NCBI GenBank assembly: GCA_003142955.1 | Contig: PLOH01000118.1 | Span: forward strand, 55,958-112,932 | Origin: Opitutia bacterium | GTDB lineage: Bacteria; Verrucomicrobiota; Verrucomicrobiia; Opitutales; Opitutaceae | Direction: 5' to 3' | DNA length: 56,975 nt | In this document: positions 25,029 to 33,107 of the stretch, one piece after another | Layout of the letters: each line of letters starts with the position of its first letter | Numbering within the stretch: the stretch's first letter is position 1 | Made by a program: the position numbers and the translations under genes | The notes under the pieces: generated by a model | What the model saw: the letters and a program-made list of their open reading frames with translations, nothing else | What the model was told of the DNA's origin: nothing | The model's database searches: none

Positions 25029-28000
25029 TCAGGCCCGGTCCAGGGACCGGCGCACCGTGTCGGCCATGGTCTTCACGTCATAGGGCTTGGGCAAGAACAC
25101 CAGAAAGGGATTCACCGACATTCCCAATTTCACGATCTCCTCGCTGTAGCCGCTCGAAATTACCACCTGCAGGCCGGCTTTGGAGTGCTTGAAGCGTTCG
25201 TACAACTCCAGCCCTGATGTGCCTCCGGGCATCCTGATGTCGGTGAACAACAGATCGATCTCTTCGGCATGCCGGTGCCATATTCCCTCCGCCTCCCGGC
25301 CGTCGGCGGCCACGAACACGCGATACCCATATCGCTGCAAGCCACGCACAATCATCTCGCGAACGGCCTGATCATCTTCCACCAGCAGGATGGTTTCCGT
25401 GCCCTTGCGGGTTTCCACCTCCGCGGGTCCGGAATCAGGCAGCACGGCTTTGGTCACGGCGGGGAGGTAGACGCGGAAAACACTGCCGCGGCCCACCTCG
25501 CTGACCACTTCCACCCAGCCTCCATGTTGCTTCGTGATGCCATAGACGGTGGCCAGACCCAGCCCGGTGCCCTTGCCGACTTCCTTGGTGGTGAAGAAGG
25601 GTTCAAAGATGTGTTTCAGAGTGGCCGCGTCCATCCCACAGCCGGTGTCGATCACTGATAGACAGACGAAAATCCCGGGGCGGGCCTCCGCATTCCCTTG
25701 CGCCGCCTCGGCGCCCACTGGGACGAGTCGGGCATTAATCGTCAGCCGGCCGCCATTCGGCGACATCGCGTCCCGGGCGTTCACGCACAAATTCGTCACG
25801 ATTTGCTCAATCATGCCGGCATCGGCCTTGATCCACAGGGGATGGGGGTTGCCCTGGAATTCCAGGTTGATGGTCTCACCCAACAGCCGCCGGAGCATCT
25901 TGAGCAGATTGGCCAACACTTCGTTCAGATCGATCTGTTTTACCTGGATAATCTGCCGCCGGCTGAACATCAGCAACTGTCGGGTCAGGCTGGCGGCCCG
26001 TTCGGCATCGCTCACCAGTTGCCCGAGCGAATGCCTCATTTCCTCGGTCAGGTTCGGATCGCCCAGCAGCAGGCCGAGCTGCATCAGTGTCGAGGTTAGA
26101 ATGTTGTTGTAGTCGTGCGCCACGCCGCCCGCCAGTTGTCCCACCGCCTCCATTCTCTGAGCCTGCCGCAACTGTTCTTCGCTCGCCCGGAGTGCGACCG
26201 TCTTCTCGCTAGTCTCATGGATCTGGCGCTCGAGTTCGCGATTAGTGGTATGCAATTCGCTGGTGCGAATCGCGACGAGCCGTTCCAACCGCAGCTTCTC
26301 GCGGCGCGCGAGAAACGTGCTCAGCCAGAGGGCTGTAATGAGGGCACCCAGCACTCCGAGGCTGAGGAAGAAATAAGCCAGCCGGGTCCGATACCACGGC
26401 GCCAGAATGGAGAAATCCAGGCGGGCTTCGTCGCCGACCACCCGTCCCAGCCGCGGCCGCACGTGCAACCGGTATCCTCCGGGATCGAGATGGTTGAAGG
26501 TGATGGAGCCGGTCCCTCCAGTCGAAACCCAGCCTCCGTCGGCGCCCGAAAGTTGGACTTCAAAGCTGACGGATTGGCCGAAGGGCTGGTTGGGAGTGAG
26601 ATAATGGACCACCATGGTGCTGTTGGTGACAGGCAAATCAGGGATCCGTCCGTCCTCTGGGAAGAGCACCAAACCACTGGCCGGCAACTCCACGCGGGTG
26701 ATCCTGGCTCGCAAGGGCGGCGGCGCCGGGGCGGGCTGGGCTGGGTCAAATCGGGCCAGCCGCCCGGGCTCATTCATCCACATGACGCCATCGCTCTGCG
26801 GGGTGAAGTAAAGGGGCTGCAAACCCTCCGGAATCGCCGCCGCCAGTTCGTTCGCCTGAGAGGATTTGGGGTCAACCATCAGCACCTTGTCCGGTTTGGT
26901 GATCCACAGCCGGCCATGCGCGTCGCCCGCCGGCCGGCCGAGCGCTCCGGCCAGCGCGGGAATCCGATGCAGCAGGTCGGCGTCGGGCGAGAACCGGTGG
27001 AGGCTCCGATCATAGCGCAAGATCTGATCGCGCATGTTGACCCTGACCTCGCCTTCAAAAATGAATAGTTGCACCCACGCATCACGCAGTCCCTCCGCGG
27101 GCCCCAGCACCTCCACCGTGGGCCTGGGGAGGGTTGCCTCAATCCGGGCCACCTTGGCCGTGCCTAATTCGGCCCAGAAAACGCCCTGCGCATCGGCGAC
27201 GGCTCCATATACATGTTCCATCCCGGGTTGGGGAATCCGCTCGAAGACGTACTGGTCGCCGACGCGGCGCAGCCACCCGGTTTCGTTCTCGGCGGCATAA
27301 AGCCAGCAACCGGGCTGCACGGGCTCCGGCCGCATGTAGGGGCTGTGCGGACCCTGCGCCAGCTTCGTCCAGCCGCCGCCGGGTTCATGGCGAAAGATCC
27401 CTTCTTCCGTATTGGCAACCCATACACCGCCGAGATCAATCATGGAAGCCAGGTAGGGACCCGGGGTGTCGACCTCGAAACGGATGAGCCGGTGCTCATC
27501 GTCATAGACGCCTCGCTGCGCCTGCCCGTCCGCCAGAAGCCAGAGCCGGCCCTCGTGCCGGTAGGGCTGCGAAAACGCCAGCCCCGTCGTCACCAATGCC
27601 TCGAGCGAGGAGAAACGCGCGGGAAAATTGATGCGCACGATCCCTTCGTTCAACAAGGCCCAAAGGACACCGCCCGGGGTGCGAAGCAGCCGTTTCACCC
27701 GGGCCAGCCGGTTGTCCACCGAACGGTCCAGCGATTGGATGATCCGGCCCGTCCGATCGATGAAAACCACCCCCACGTTGTCAACGGCCGCGGCCAACAA
27801 CCCGTCGCCGGCGTCGCACAGGTCATTAATGCGATGTGCGCCTGCCAGCGGCCCATGGTTGACCAATGGCTGGAACTCGGTTCCGTCGAAGCGCATTAGT
27901 CCGAGACTGATCGCCCCGACCAGTGTGGCGCCATCGTCCACCGGCACGGCGCAGGTCAAGACCCGATCGATGTTCCAGCGGCTCCGCTCCCAGACGACCG

Positions 28001-28235
28001 GGCTGAATTGGTTGCCCTTCAGCTGGAAGAGCATGCCGTTGGACTGGTCGCTCATGAACACTCCCGTGCCCATGGTAAAGATCCGCTCCAGGGCATTGAG
28101 CCGGCCAACCGTACGCGGCACGCCTCCCGGCTTCCAGGCGATGATGGGACCGCTGCCCCAGGACCAGAACCAGTTGTCGCCCACCATCGAGACTCCTGTC
28201 AGAGCATCAGTCTCGTTCCTGAGATCCGCCGGCAA
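25029..28235 (-). CDS. Hybrid histidine kinase with propeller sensor, main open part (after in-frame amber)
   Basis: 1068 residues. About 500 residues of two-component-regulator propeller blades (repeated W/G/D patterns such as DAGDGLLAAAVDNVGVVFID), a Y_Y_Y domain (FEVQLSGADGGW, FNHLDPGGYRLHVRP), one TM helix (LAYFFLSLGVLGALITALWL), a coiled coil, HisKA with H-box VGQLAGGVAHDYNNIL, HATPase_c (GCGMDAATLKHIFEPFF; GKGTGLGLATVYG) and a C-terminal receiver (ILLVEDD; LFTDIRMPG; LPKPYD). The protein is not complete by itself: the frame continues upstream past a TAG at 28271-28269 into a signal peptide and the first blade. The nominal start is only a TTG. Possibly controls the GH-A gene downstream. 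Confidence 0.85.
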   Translation of the reverse strand: MPADLRNETDALTGVSMVGDNWFWSWGSGPIIAWKPGGVPRTVGRLNALERIFTMGTGVFMSDQSNGMLFQLKGNQFSPVVWERSRWNIDRVLTCAVPVDDGATLVGAISLGLMRFDGTEFQPLVNHGPLAGAHRINDLCDAGDGLLAAAVDNVGVVFIDRTGRIIQSLDRSVDNRLARVKRLLRTPGGVLWALLNEGIVRINFPARFSSLEALVTTGLAFSQPYRHEGRLWLLADGQAQRGVYDDEHRLIRFEVDTPGPYLASMIDLGGVWVANTEEGIFRHEPGGGWTKLAQGPHSPYMRPEPVQPGCWLYAAENETGWLRRVGDQYVFERIPQPGMEHVYGAVADAQGVFWAELGTAKVARIEATLPRPTVEVLGPAEGLRDAWVQLFIFEGEVRVNMRDQILRYDRSLHRFSPDADLLHRIPALAGALGRPAGDAHGRLWITKPDKVLMVDPKSSQANELAAAIPEGLQPLYFTPQSDGVMWMNEPGRLARFDPAQPAPAPPPLRARITRVELPASGLVLFPEDGRIPDLPVTNSTMVVHYLTPNQPFGQSVSFEVQLSGADGGWVSTGGTGSITFNHLDPGGYRLHVRPRLGRVVGDEARLDFSILAPWYRTRLAYFFLSLGVLGALITALWLSTFLARREKLRLERLVAIRTSELHTTNRELERQIHETSEKTVALRASEEQLRQAQRMEAVGQLAGGVAHDYNNILTSTLMQLGLLLGDPNLTEEMRHSLGQLVSDAERAASLTRQLLMFSRRQIIQVKQIDLNEVLANLLKMLRRLLGETINLEFQGNPHPLWIKADAGMIEQIVTNLCVNARDAMSPNGGRLTINARLVPVGAEAAQGNAEARPGIFVCLSVIDTGCGMDAATLKHIFEPFFTTKEVGKGTGLGLATVYGITKQHGGWVEVVSEVGRGSVFRVYLPAVTKAVLPDSGPAEVETRKGTETILLVEDDQAVREMIVRGLQRYGYRVFVAADGREAEGIWHRHAEEIDLLFTDIRMPGGTSGLELYERFKHSKAGLQVVISSGYSEEIVKLGMSVNPFLVFLPKPYDVKTMADTVRRSLDRA

Positions 28236-28268
28236 CTTCTCGACCCGGGCACATCGCCACCGGCCATC

Positions 28269-28688
28269 CTATTTGAATTCAATCCGGCCGAAGCCGCCGG
28301 CCATGCCCGCATAAATGCGTCCATCCTGTTCGATCGCGACGCTGGCGGTGCCAACCCGGGGGTCATCATCCGCCTGACGGAAGACTTCCCAACGCACGCC
28401 GTCCCCCAGCGCCAGCTCGCCGTGGCCAAAGGCGAGAATCCGTCCGTCCGGCATCTGATGGAGATCGACCGGCGCCGCGCTCAATCCCAGCGCTTCCGGG
28501 CCAAGGACGACAAACGGAGGGATGCCGGTTTCAATATAACCCGGAAGCGCCGCCTTGATCGATAACGCCTGCCCGTGCGCCGCCACCGGCCAGCACCCCA
28601 GCACCAGTCCGAGCGTCGCGATCAGCCGTTCGGGCCCGCGACCTCCTCTCCATCGTACCAGCGGCTGGATCATTGGCGACGCGGACAT
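28269..28688 (-). CDS. N-terminal fragment of the hybrid kinase, ended by in-frame TAG
   Basis: 139 residues with a signal peptide (LIATLGLVLGCWPVAAHGQ) and the first propeller blade (LHQMPDGRILAFGHGELALG; IEQDGRIYAGMAGGFGRIEF). The TAG that ends it is in exactly the same frame as the downstream 1068-residue part: 11 sense codons (DGRWRCARVEK) lie between the TAG and the next possible start. The unbroken protein would be ~1220 residues, a normal size for this family. It is therefore most simply a nonsense mutation, a sequencing error or, less likely, a readthrough site. Confidence 0.8.
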   Translation of the reverse strand: MSASPMIQPLVRWRGGRGPERLIATLGLVLGCWPVAAHGQALSIKAALPGYIETGIPPFVVLGPEALGLSAAPVDLHQMPDGRILAFGHGELALGDGVRWEVFRQADDDPRVGTASVAIEQDGRIYAGMAGGFGRIEFK

Positions 28689-28995
28689 GGTGGAGATCGG
28701 CTTTGACGGGCATCAAACGCTCATCCTCTATCAATCGGCTAAATCGGTATCCGATAAAATCTTGATTCGGCCCGCGTCCCATCAAATGGCGCTGGCATCG
28801 CAACTCGGGCCGTTGAACTTTATTTTGCGCGAAAAGTCGGCAAAGGCAACCAAACGATGGGATGGAACCGCCCACGTGACAGGGCCGGTTCATTCTCGGG
28901 TGGAAGACCCGGTTTCCTGCCGTAGGGGCGTAGGCTTGCCCATTTGACCAGCTTAGGTCCCCGAATCGGCCGAGGGGCTCCGCCCATTTCCGAGA
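28689..28995. other. Gene-free stretch between two minus-strand genes
   Basis: Contains the upstream region of the hybrid kinase gene. Apart from AT-richer bases around 28735-28835 (a likely promoter area) and short dyads I see no feature. Confidence 0.4.
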
Positions 28996-29556
28996 TCAAG
29001 CCGGCGCCGCGCCCGGTGGGTAGAAGCGCAGCGCCAGCCAATTGATCACCAGCAGGATCACAATGCCCGGCTCGCCCGTCACGATGCCCTGCGCCGCCCA
29101 GGCCAGCGCCGACCGGCCGCCGATCAAGGCCGGAAAAAGCCCCGTCACCACCACAGCCGCTGCCATGGCCGCCAAATAGGCGGGAGCCGCCAGATACCAG
29201 CGTGGTCCCACGCCGGCGAGCAGCACCCGCACGACGAACACAAAGCCCGATAACTCGACCATCGTCACCACGGCGAGCGGCGGCGAGGGATGCGACGTCA
29301 GCATCCAGTTTAGCCACGGCGCGAGCAACGCGACCGCCGCCGCCGAACGCACGCGACCGCAGAGGGCCGCCAGCAGCGGCGCATAAAACATCGGCAGCAA
29401 TCGTGGGCCCCATTGCGAATCCTCCGGCACCGGGATGATGTGAATCATGAACGGGAACATCACCGACAGGGCGAGCAGAACGCCCAGCTCGCGCCCAAGC
29501 GATACCGTCATGAAGCGGGCGACCCGGCCGGCACCGATGGAGGACGATTCAGACAT
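28996..29556 (-). CDS. Six-TM integral membrane protein of the NikR operon
   Basis: 186 residues from the ATG at 29556. Six hydrophobic helices can be traced: LGVLLALSVMFPFMIHII, LPMFYAPLLAALCG, SAAAVALLAPWLNWML, LAVVTMVELSGFVFVV, YLAAPAYLAAMAAAVVV and PGIVILLVINWLALRFY. Size and topology resemble ECF-transporter S components, but I see no signature that proves this. Its start overlaps the methyltransferase stop by 8 bases, so it is translationally coupled and is the last gene of the putative nickel operon. A role in inner-membrane transport of nickel or a nickel chelate is inference from position. Confidence 0.7.
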   Translation of the reverse strand: MSESSSIGAGRVARFMTVSLGRELGVLLALSVMFPFMIHIIPVPEDSQWGPRLLPMFYAPLLAALCGRVRSAAAVALLAPWLNWMLTSHPSPPLAVVTMVELSGFVFVVRVLLAGVGPRWYLAAPAYLAAMAAAVVVTGLFPALIGGRSALAWAAQGIVTGEPGIVILLVINWLALRFYPPGAAPA

Positions 29557-30190
29557 GGTTACCGGGATGCACGGAAGCGACTTCCGGGGCAAGGCGAACG
29601 GCGTGCGCCAGGAAAAAACCGGCGTCATCCTCAATCTCGATCTCACCCAGTCCAGCGTCGCGCAGCAACCGCGTCAGCTCTTCCGGACCCGGCAGGATGT
29701 GTTCATGAATCTCGGGCGGGCCCTCCCGGTGCACCGCATTGACGAACGTCTGGCTGCGAGTGTGGGCGATCCAGAATACCCCCCGGGGCCGAAGCACCGC
29801 AGTGAGACGTCGCGTCGTTTCAGGCAATGGCGTGAGGTGGGGAAAGACATTGAAACACACCACGTGATCGAAGAAGGCCGGCGGGAGCGGCAACGCGTCC
29901 ACGCGGGCGGTATGCAAGCTCACGTGGGGCGGCAGGGCGCGCTGCGCGGTCAGCCGCATGAACTCAGGCGAGGCATCGAACGCCACCACCGACCCCGCCG
30001 GGCCGGTCAAGGCGGCCAGCACCTCCGTCAGGCGGCCCGCCCCGCACCCGGGTTCCAGCACGCGGTCACCGGGCTTGATCTTCCAGCGGCGCACAAACGC
30101 ATCGACCTTGCGGCGCTCCTCAACCGTGAAGATGCGCCAACGGGTGTCGGCGGCCAGCGTATCGAAACAGCCTCCGGAATCTGTGGACAT
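29549..30190 (-). CDS. Class I SAM-dependent methyltransferase
   Basis: 213 residues from the ATG at 30190. Rossmann-type motif I VLEPGCGAGRLTEVL (~44-58), acidic residue of motif II in VVAFDASPEFM, motif IV VDALPLPPAFFDHVVCFNV, then PRGVFWIAHT. The HTRSQTFVNAVH and HILPGPEELTRLL region is typical of Methyltransf_11 proteins. It lies between the nickel-type TonB receptor and the six-TM protein on the same strand. The target is unknown; a role in making or altering a metal chelator would fit the context, but is speculation. 232 bases, mostly a REPIN-A element, separate it from the receptor gene. Confidence 0.88.
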   Translation of the reverse strand: MSTDSGGCFDTLAADTRWRIFTVEERRKVDAFVRRWKIKPGDRVLEPGCGAGRLTEVLAALTGPAGSVVAFDASPEFMRLTAQRALPPHVSLHTARVDALPLPPAFFDHVVCFNVFPHLTPLPETTRRLTAVLRPRGVFWIAHTRSQTFVNAVHREGPPEIHEHILPGPEELTRLLRDAGLGEIEIEDDAGFFLAHAVRLAPEVASVHPGNHV

Positions 30191-30240
30191 GACAAACCTG
30201 CCGGTCGAGGGGTTATCTGTGGGTAGACATCTGGAGCGTA

Positions 30241-30406
30241 TCTGCACGAACTGTAGGAGCGAGCTTGCTCGCGACCTGTCCTCCGTCGGCCCAGCGAAGG
30301 AGGATTTCGAAGTTAAAATCGCCTGCCAGCAGGCTCCTACACCGACTACCTGACGCCATTGTTGTCCATGAGTAAGGGCGAGGTTCATTGAATGCAGACG
30401 GCTCAG
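30241..30406. repeat. REPIN-A copy (diverged) inside the nickel operon
   Basis: Left arm CTGTAGGAGCGAGCTTGCTC, right arm GCCTGCCAGCAGGCTCCTAC, and the flank TTCATTGAATGCAGACGGCT, all recognisable in the copies at 40351-40494 and 41848-41989. An extra ~40 bases containing TCCTCC/GGAGGA sit between the arms. Confidence 0.8.
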
Positions 30407-30422
30407 GACAGCCGTCGCAACA

Positions 30423-32354
30423 TCAGAAGCTCAGGCGGACGCCGCCCATCCCGTTGATGCCGGGCATGGGATAACCGGGCTGCTGCTGGTAGTGGGCATT
30501 GGTGAGGTTCTGACCGCTGACAAATATCTGGCCGTGAATCCGCCAGCTCGGTACCGCAAAATCGCAGCTAAGCTTCGCATTCACCAGAAAGAAAGCGCTG
30601 ATTCGGCTGGTGTTGACCGCGTTGATGTCGCGAGCGCGCGTAAGTGCGTTTTCACTGCCGACGTACTGGCTGTCAACGCTGAGGTGGAAGCGCTGGAGGA
30701 ATCGATAGGTCGCGCCGGCGCTGGCGCTCCATTGGGGGGCGTAGGGCAGATCACTGGGATTGGCGTTGAGCGCGGTGACCCCGCCGAAAAACGCGAGGTT
30801 CTCGACCGGAGTAATTGTCAGGGTCGTTTCCAGTCCTTCAGTCTGAAAACTGTTGATGTTCGTCCAGACTGGCGGAAACGGCGGATAGGTCAGAACGATC
30901 CGGTCGTGGCCGCCGTCGTAGAACAGCGTCAGGTCAAGCTTGGCGAGCTTGCCGAACTGCTGGCTGGCACCGAGTTCGTAATGGTCAAGCGTCTCGGGAT
31001 GCAGACTGTGGCCGAGGTTGTTGCCGGGCGGGAAAGCGTCGACAAAAATACCGGGATAGTTGATGCCGCGGGCATAGGAGGCATGGAACTCCGTATCTTT
31101 GACGCCGAGCACCAGCCCGGCCTGAGGCGCAAATTCGTTGGCAAAAATGTCATGGTCCAAATACCGGAACCCGGCAGACGGCTGGAGGTATACGTCGCGG
31201 TCGAGGTTCCATCGCTGGCTGAGCGACGCGTAGGGTGAAACCATCCGCCAGGTCTCGTCCGGAAAGACGGTGAGCGCACCCGCCAGCGATTCATTGTACC
31301 GGCCGCTGATGTAATCCACATCCACGCCGCCCATCAGTTCGGCCCCCGTCCACGGCTTGAAGGTCTCGCGCGTCTTGACCCCATAATTGACGTACTTGGT
31401 CAGCGTGTCCTCATCATTCAAATGGGTCGTGGTGTCGAATTCGTTGACCCAATTCAGCGTGCCGCGATTCCAATACGCCTTCACATAACCCTCCGCATTC
31501 CCGTAGTGGTTTTCCAGGGTGGCCACGGCCAGGAAATCGTCGTCGTCAAACCGCCCGTTGTTGTACACCTGCGATGGCGGAACCAGATCCGGGGACGGGC
31601 CGGGATCGTCGGCCCAGTTGTTGGTGCGGTTGTAGATCACGTGGGCTTCCCAGTTCGAATTCAGCGTGTAGCCGATCCGCCCGAAGAAATCTTGCAGCTC
31701 ACCCGCAGAATGAGGCCGGGCTCCGTCGGAGGAGCGAAAGCTCTGGAGCAGGTAGTAGTCAAAGTCGCCCACCTTGCCGCCCTGCTCGGCGACTTCCACG
31801 AAAGTGCTATAGGAGCCGTAGGCGGTTTGCAGGCTCGTGGTGAAGCCTGGATCAGCCTGGCGTTTGGTGGTCACGTCCACCACGCCGAATGCCATGTTGC
31901 CATACAACACCGGCTGCGCGCCCTTGTAGACGTCAATGCTCTGGGCAATATCAACGCTGAGCATGTCCAACAGCGGGTGGGTCCACAGACTGTTGAAATT
32001 GGCGATGCCATCAATGGCCAGTTGGATCTCCGCACCGGGGCGCGAGGCGCCCATGCCGCGAATGAACACGGCGCCGCCCTCGCCGCCGCCAAAGCTGCCG
32101 ACCGGATCGTAATGGGTGACCACCACGCCCGGTGTCTCGCGCAACGCCGCCTGCAGATCCTGGGCGTTCAGGTCGGCGATTTGTTGCTGCGTGATCACGG
32201 TGAACTGCCCGGCCAGCGGTGTCAGCGCGTTCTCCTCGATAATGGGCGTCGCGATCACCACGAGTTTCGGCAACGAGATGACCGCATCGGGGTCTGCCGC
32301 CGCGCTGCGAACGGACAGGACCGCGGCGAGCAGGACGAGTTTGGTCAGTTTCAT
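30423..32354 (-). CDS. TonB-dependent outer-membrane receptor, probably for nickel
   Basis: 643 residues. Signal peptide (MKLTKLVLLAAVLSVRSAAA), a TonB-box-like segment (LPKLVVIATP), plug domain (FTVITQQQIADLNAQDLQ; VFIRGMGASRPGAEIQLAID; VDVYKGAQPVLYG-like sequence) and a 22-strand-type barrel ending in GMGGVRLSF with the terminal Phe expected for barrel assembly. Size and plug place it in the BtuB/CirA branch. Its start overlaps the nikR stop (ATGA), so it is translated with NikR, and the operator upstream of nikR should control it. The substrate is thus most likely nickel or a nickel chelate; cobalt is a possible alternative. Confidence 0.93.
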   Translation of the reverse strand: MKLTKLVLLAAVLSVRSAAADPDAVISLPKLVVIATPIIEENALTPLAGQFTVITQQQIADLNAQDLQAALRETPGVVVTHYDPVGSFGGGEGGAVFIRGMGASRPGAEIQLAIDGIANFNSLWTHPLLDMLSVDIAQSIDVYKGAQPVLYGNMAFGVVDVTTKRQADPGFTTSLQTAYGSYSTFVEVAEQGGKVGDFDYYLLQSFRSSDGARPHSAGELQDFFGRIGYTLNSNWEAHVIYNRTNNWADDPGPSPDLVPPSQVYNNGRFDDDDFLAVATLENHYGNAEGYVKAYWNRGTLNWVNEFDTTTHLNDEDTLTKYVNYGVKTRETFKPWTGAELMGGVDVDYISGRYNESLAGALTVFPDETWRMVSPYASLSQRWNLDRDVYLQPSAGFRYLDHDIFANEFAPQAGLVLGVKDTEFHASYARGINYPGIFVDAFPPGNNLGHSLHPETLDHYELGASQQFGKLAKLDLTLFYDGGHDRIVLTYPPFPPVWTNINSFQTEGLETTLTITPVENLAFFGGVTALNANPSDLPYAPQWSASAGATYRFLQRFHLSVDSQYVGSENALTRARDINAVNTSRISAFFLVNAKLSCDFAVPSWRIHGQIFVSGQNLTNAHYQQQPGYPMPGINGMGGVRLSF

Positions 32355-32788
32355 GCCGGCAGGTCCTTTCCCGTGCTGGTGATGGTGAGCTTGCCGTGCT
32401 TCACGCCCCTGGCCCCGATCATGGCGTCGGCCAGTTTCTTGACGTCGGCCGCCCGGCCGCGCACCGCCAGGATCTCCAGGCAGTTGTCGTGGTCGAGGTG
32501 CGCATGCAAGGTCGCGATAATATTCTCGCGATGGTCATGCTGCAAGTCGGTGAGCAAATCCAGGAGGTGATGCCCGTGATGATCATAGACCAGGGTGATG
32601 CTTCCGGCGATCTCGGCGCTGGCCTTCTGCTGGCGATGCTCGACGAGGTTTGCCCGGACCATGTCAGCGATCGCGTGCGACCGGTTGTGGTGCCCTTTTT
32701 CCCGCGTCATCCGGTCCAGTTCCCGCGCCAGTGAGGCCGGCAGGGAAACGCTGAATCGTGTGACAGACTCGACGTGGGTGTTACGCAT
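32351..32788 (-). CDS. nikR: Nickel-responsive repressor NikR
   Basis: 145 residues. Ribbon-helix-helix N-terminus (VTRFSVSLPASLARELDRM, SHAIADMVR) and an ACT-like C-terminal metal domain. The four nickel ligands of E. coli NikR (His76, His87, His89, Cys95) correspond to His84, His95, His97 and Cys103 here, in LQHDHRENIIATLHAHLDHD and NCLEILAVRG. Nickel binding makes NikR bind its operator and shut off uptake. The candidate operator at 32778-32805 overlaps its own start codon, so autoregulation of the whole operon is expected. The stop overlaps the receptor start by 4 bases. Confidence 0.96.
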   Translation of the reverse strand: MRNTHVESVTRFSVSLPASLARELDRMTREKGHHNRSHAIADMVRANLVEHRQQKASAEIAGSITLVYDHHGHHLLDLLTDLQHDHRENIIATLHAHLDHDNCLEILAVRGRAADVKKLADAMIGARGVKHGKLTITSTGKDLPA

Positions 32789-32805
32789 TTATGACTTCGT
32801 AACAC
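32778..32805. promoter_or_regulatory. NikR operator overlapping the nikR start codon
   Basis: GTGTTAC-N14-GTAACAC, extended to an 8-bp perfect dyad GTGTTACG...CGTAACAC. This equals the non-enterobacterial NikR consensus as I recall it (GTGTTAC with 13-14 spacer bases then GTAACAC). The nikR ATG (32788-32786) lies inside it, so repressor binding would block transcription start or very early elongation. Confidence 0.88.
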
Positions 32806-32985
32806 CGCCCGCGCTCACGGCAAGCGGATTGCTCCAAGGCGGAGTGCCCCTTTTGCTCCCTCCGAAACCGTATTATTGCGGGACGGAGTCGCCTGGTCCC
32901 GCCCAGCATTTCTAGCTGCATCAATCCGTATCAGGGCGTTCTTGGGGAGGAAGCGCTTTAGACGGTTTCCTAACGCGGCAGCCGC

Positions 32986-33014
32986 TTGACCCGGTGATTT
33001 CCCTTTGGTTTAAT
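32986..33014 (+). promoter_or_regulatory. Sigma-70-type promoter for the DUF362/NHL protein
   Basis: TTGACC (32986-32991), a 17-base spacer, and TTTAAT (33009-33014): a strong -35/-10 pair. Transcription would begin near 33021, which supports the ATG at 33108 and rules out the in-frame ATG at 32994. Confidence 0.6.
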
Positions 33015-33107
33015 CCCCGTTGGTCCGATTTCCTTGCCCATTGCGTCGGATCGACCGTCGCCCCCCCGAATACGACGGCTCCACGTCAGCCCCTCTGCCT
33101 TTCTGCC

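Noticed and set aside
26115-27068. Plus-strand open frame opposite the hybrid kinase
   Set aside because: Composition typical of an antisense shadow of the propeller region.
31422-32570. Plus-strand open frame opposite the TonB receptor and nikR
   Set aside because: Antisense shadow; no start signal and no recognisable domain.
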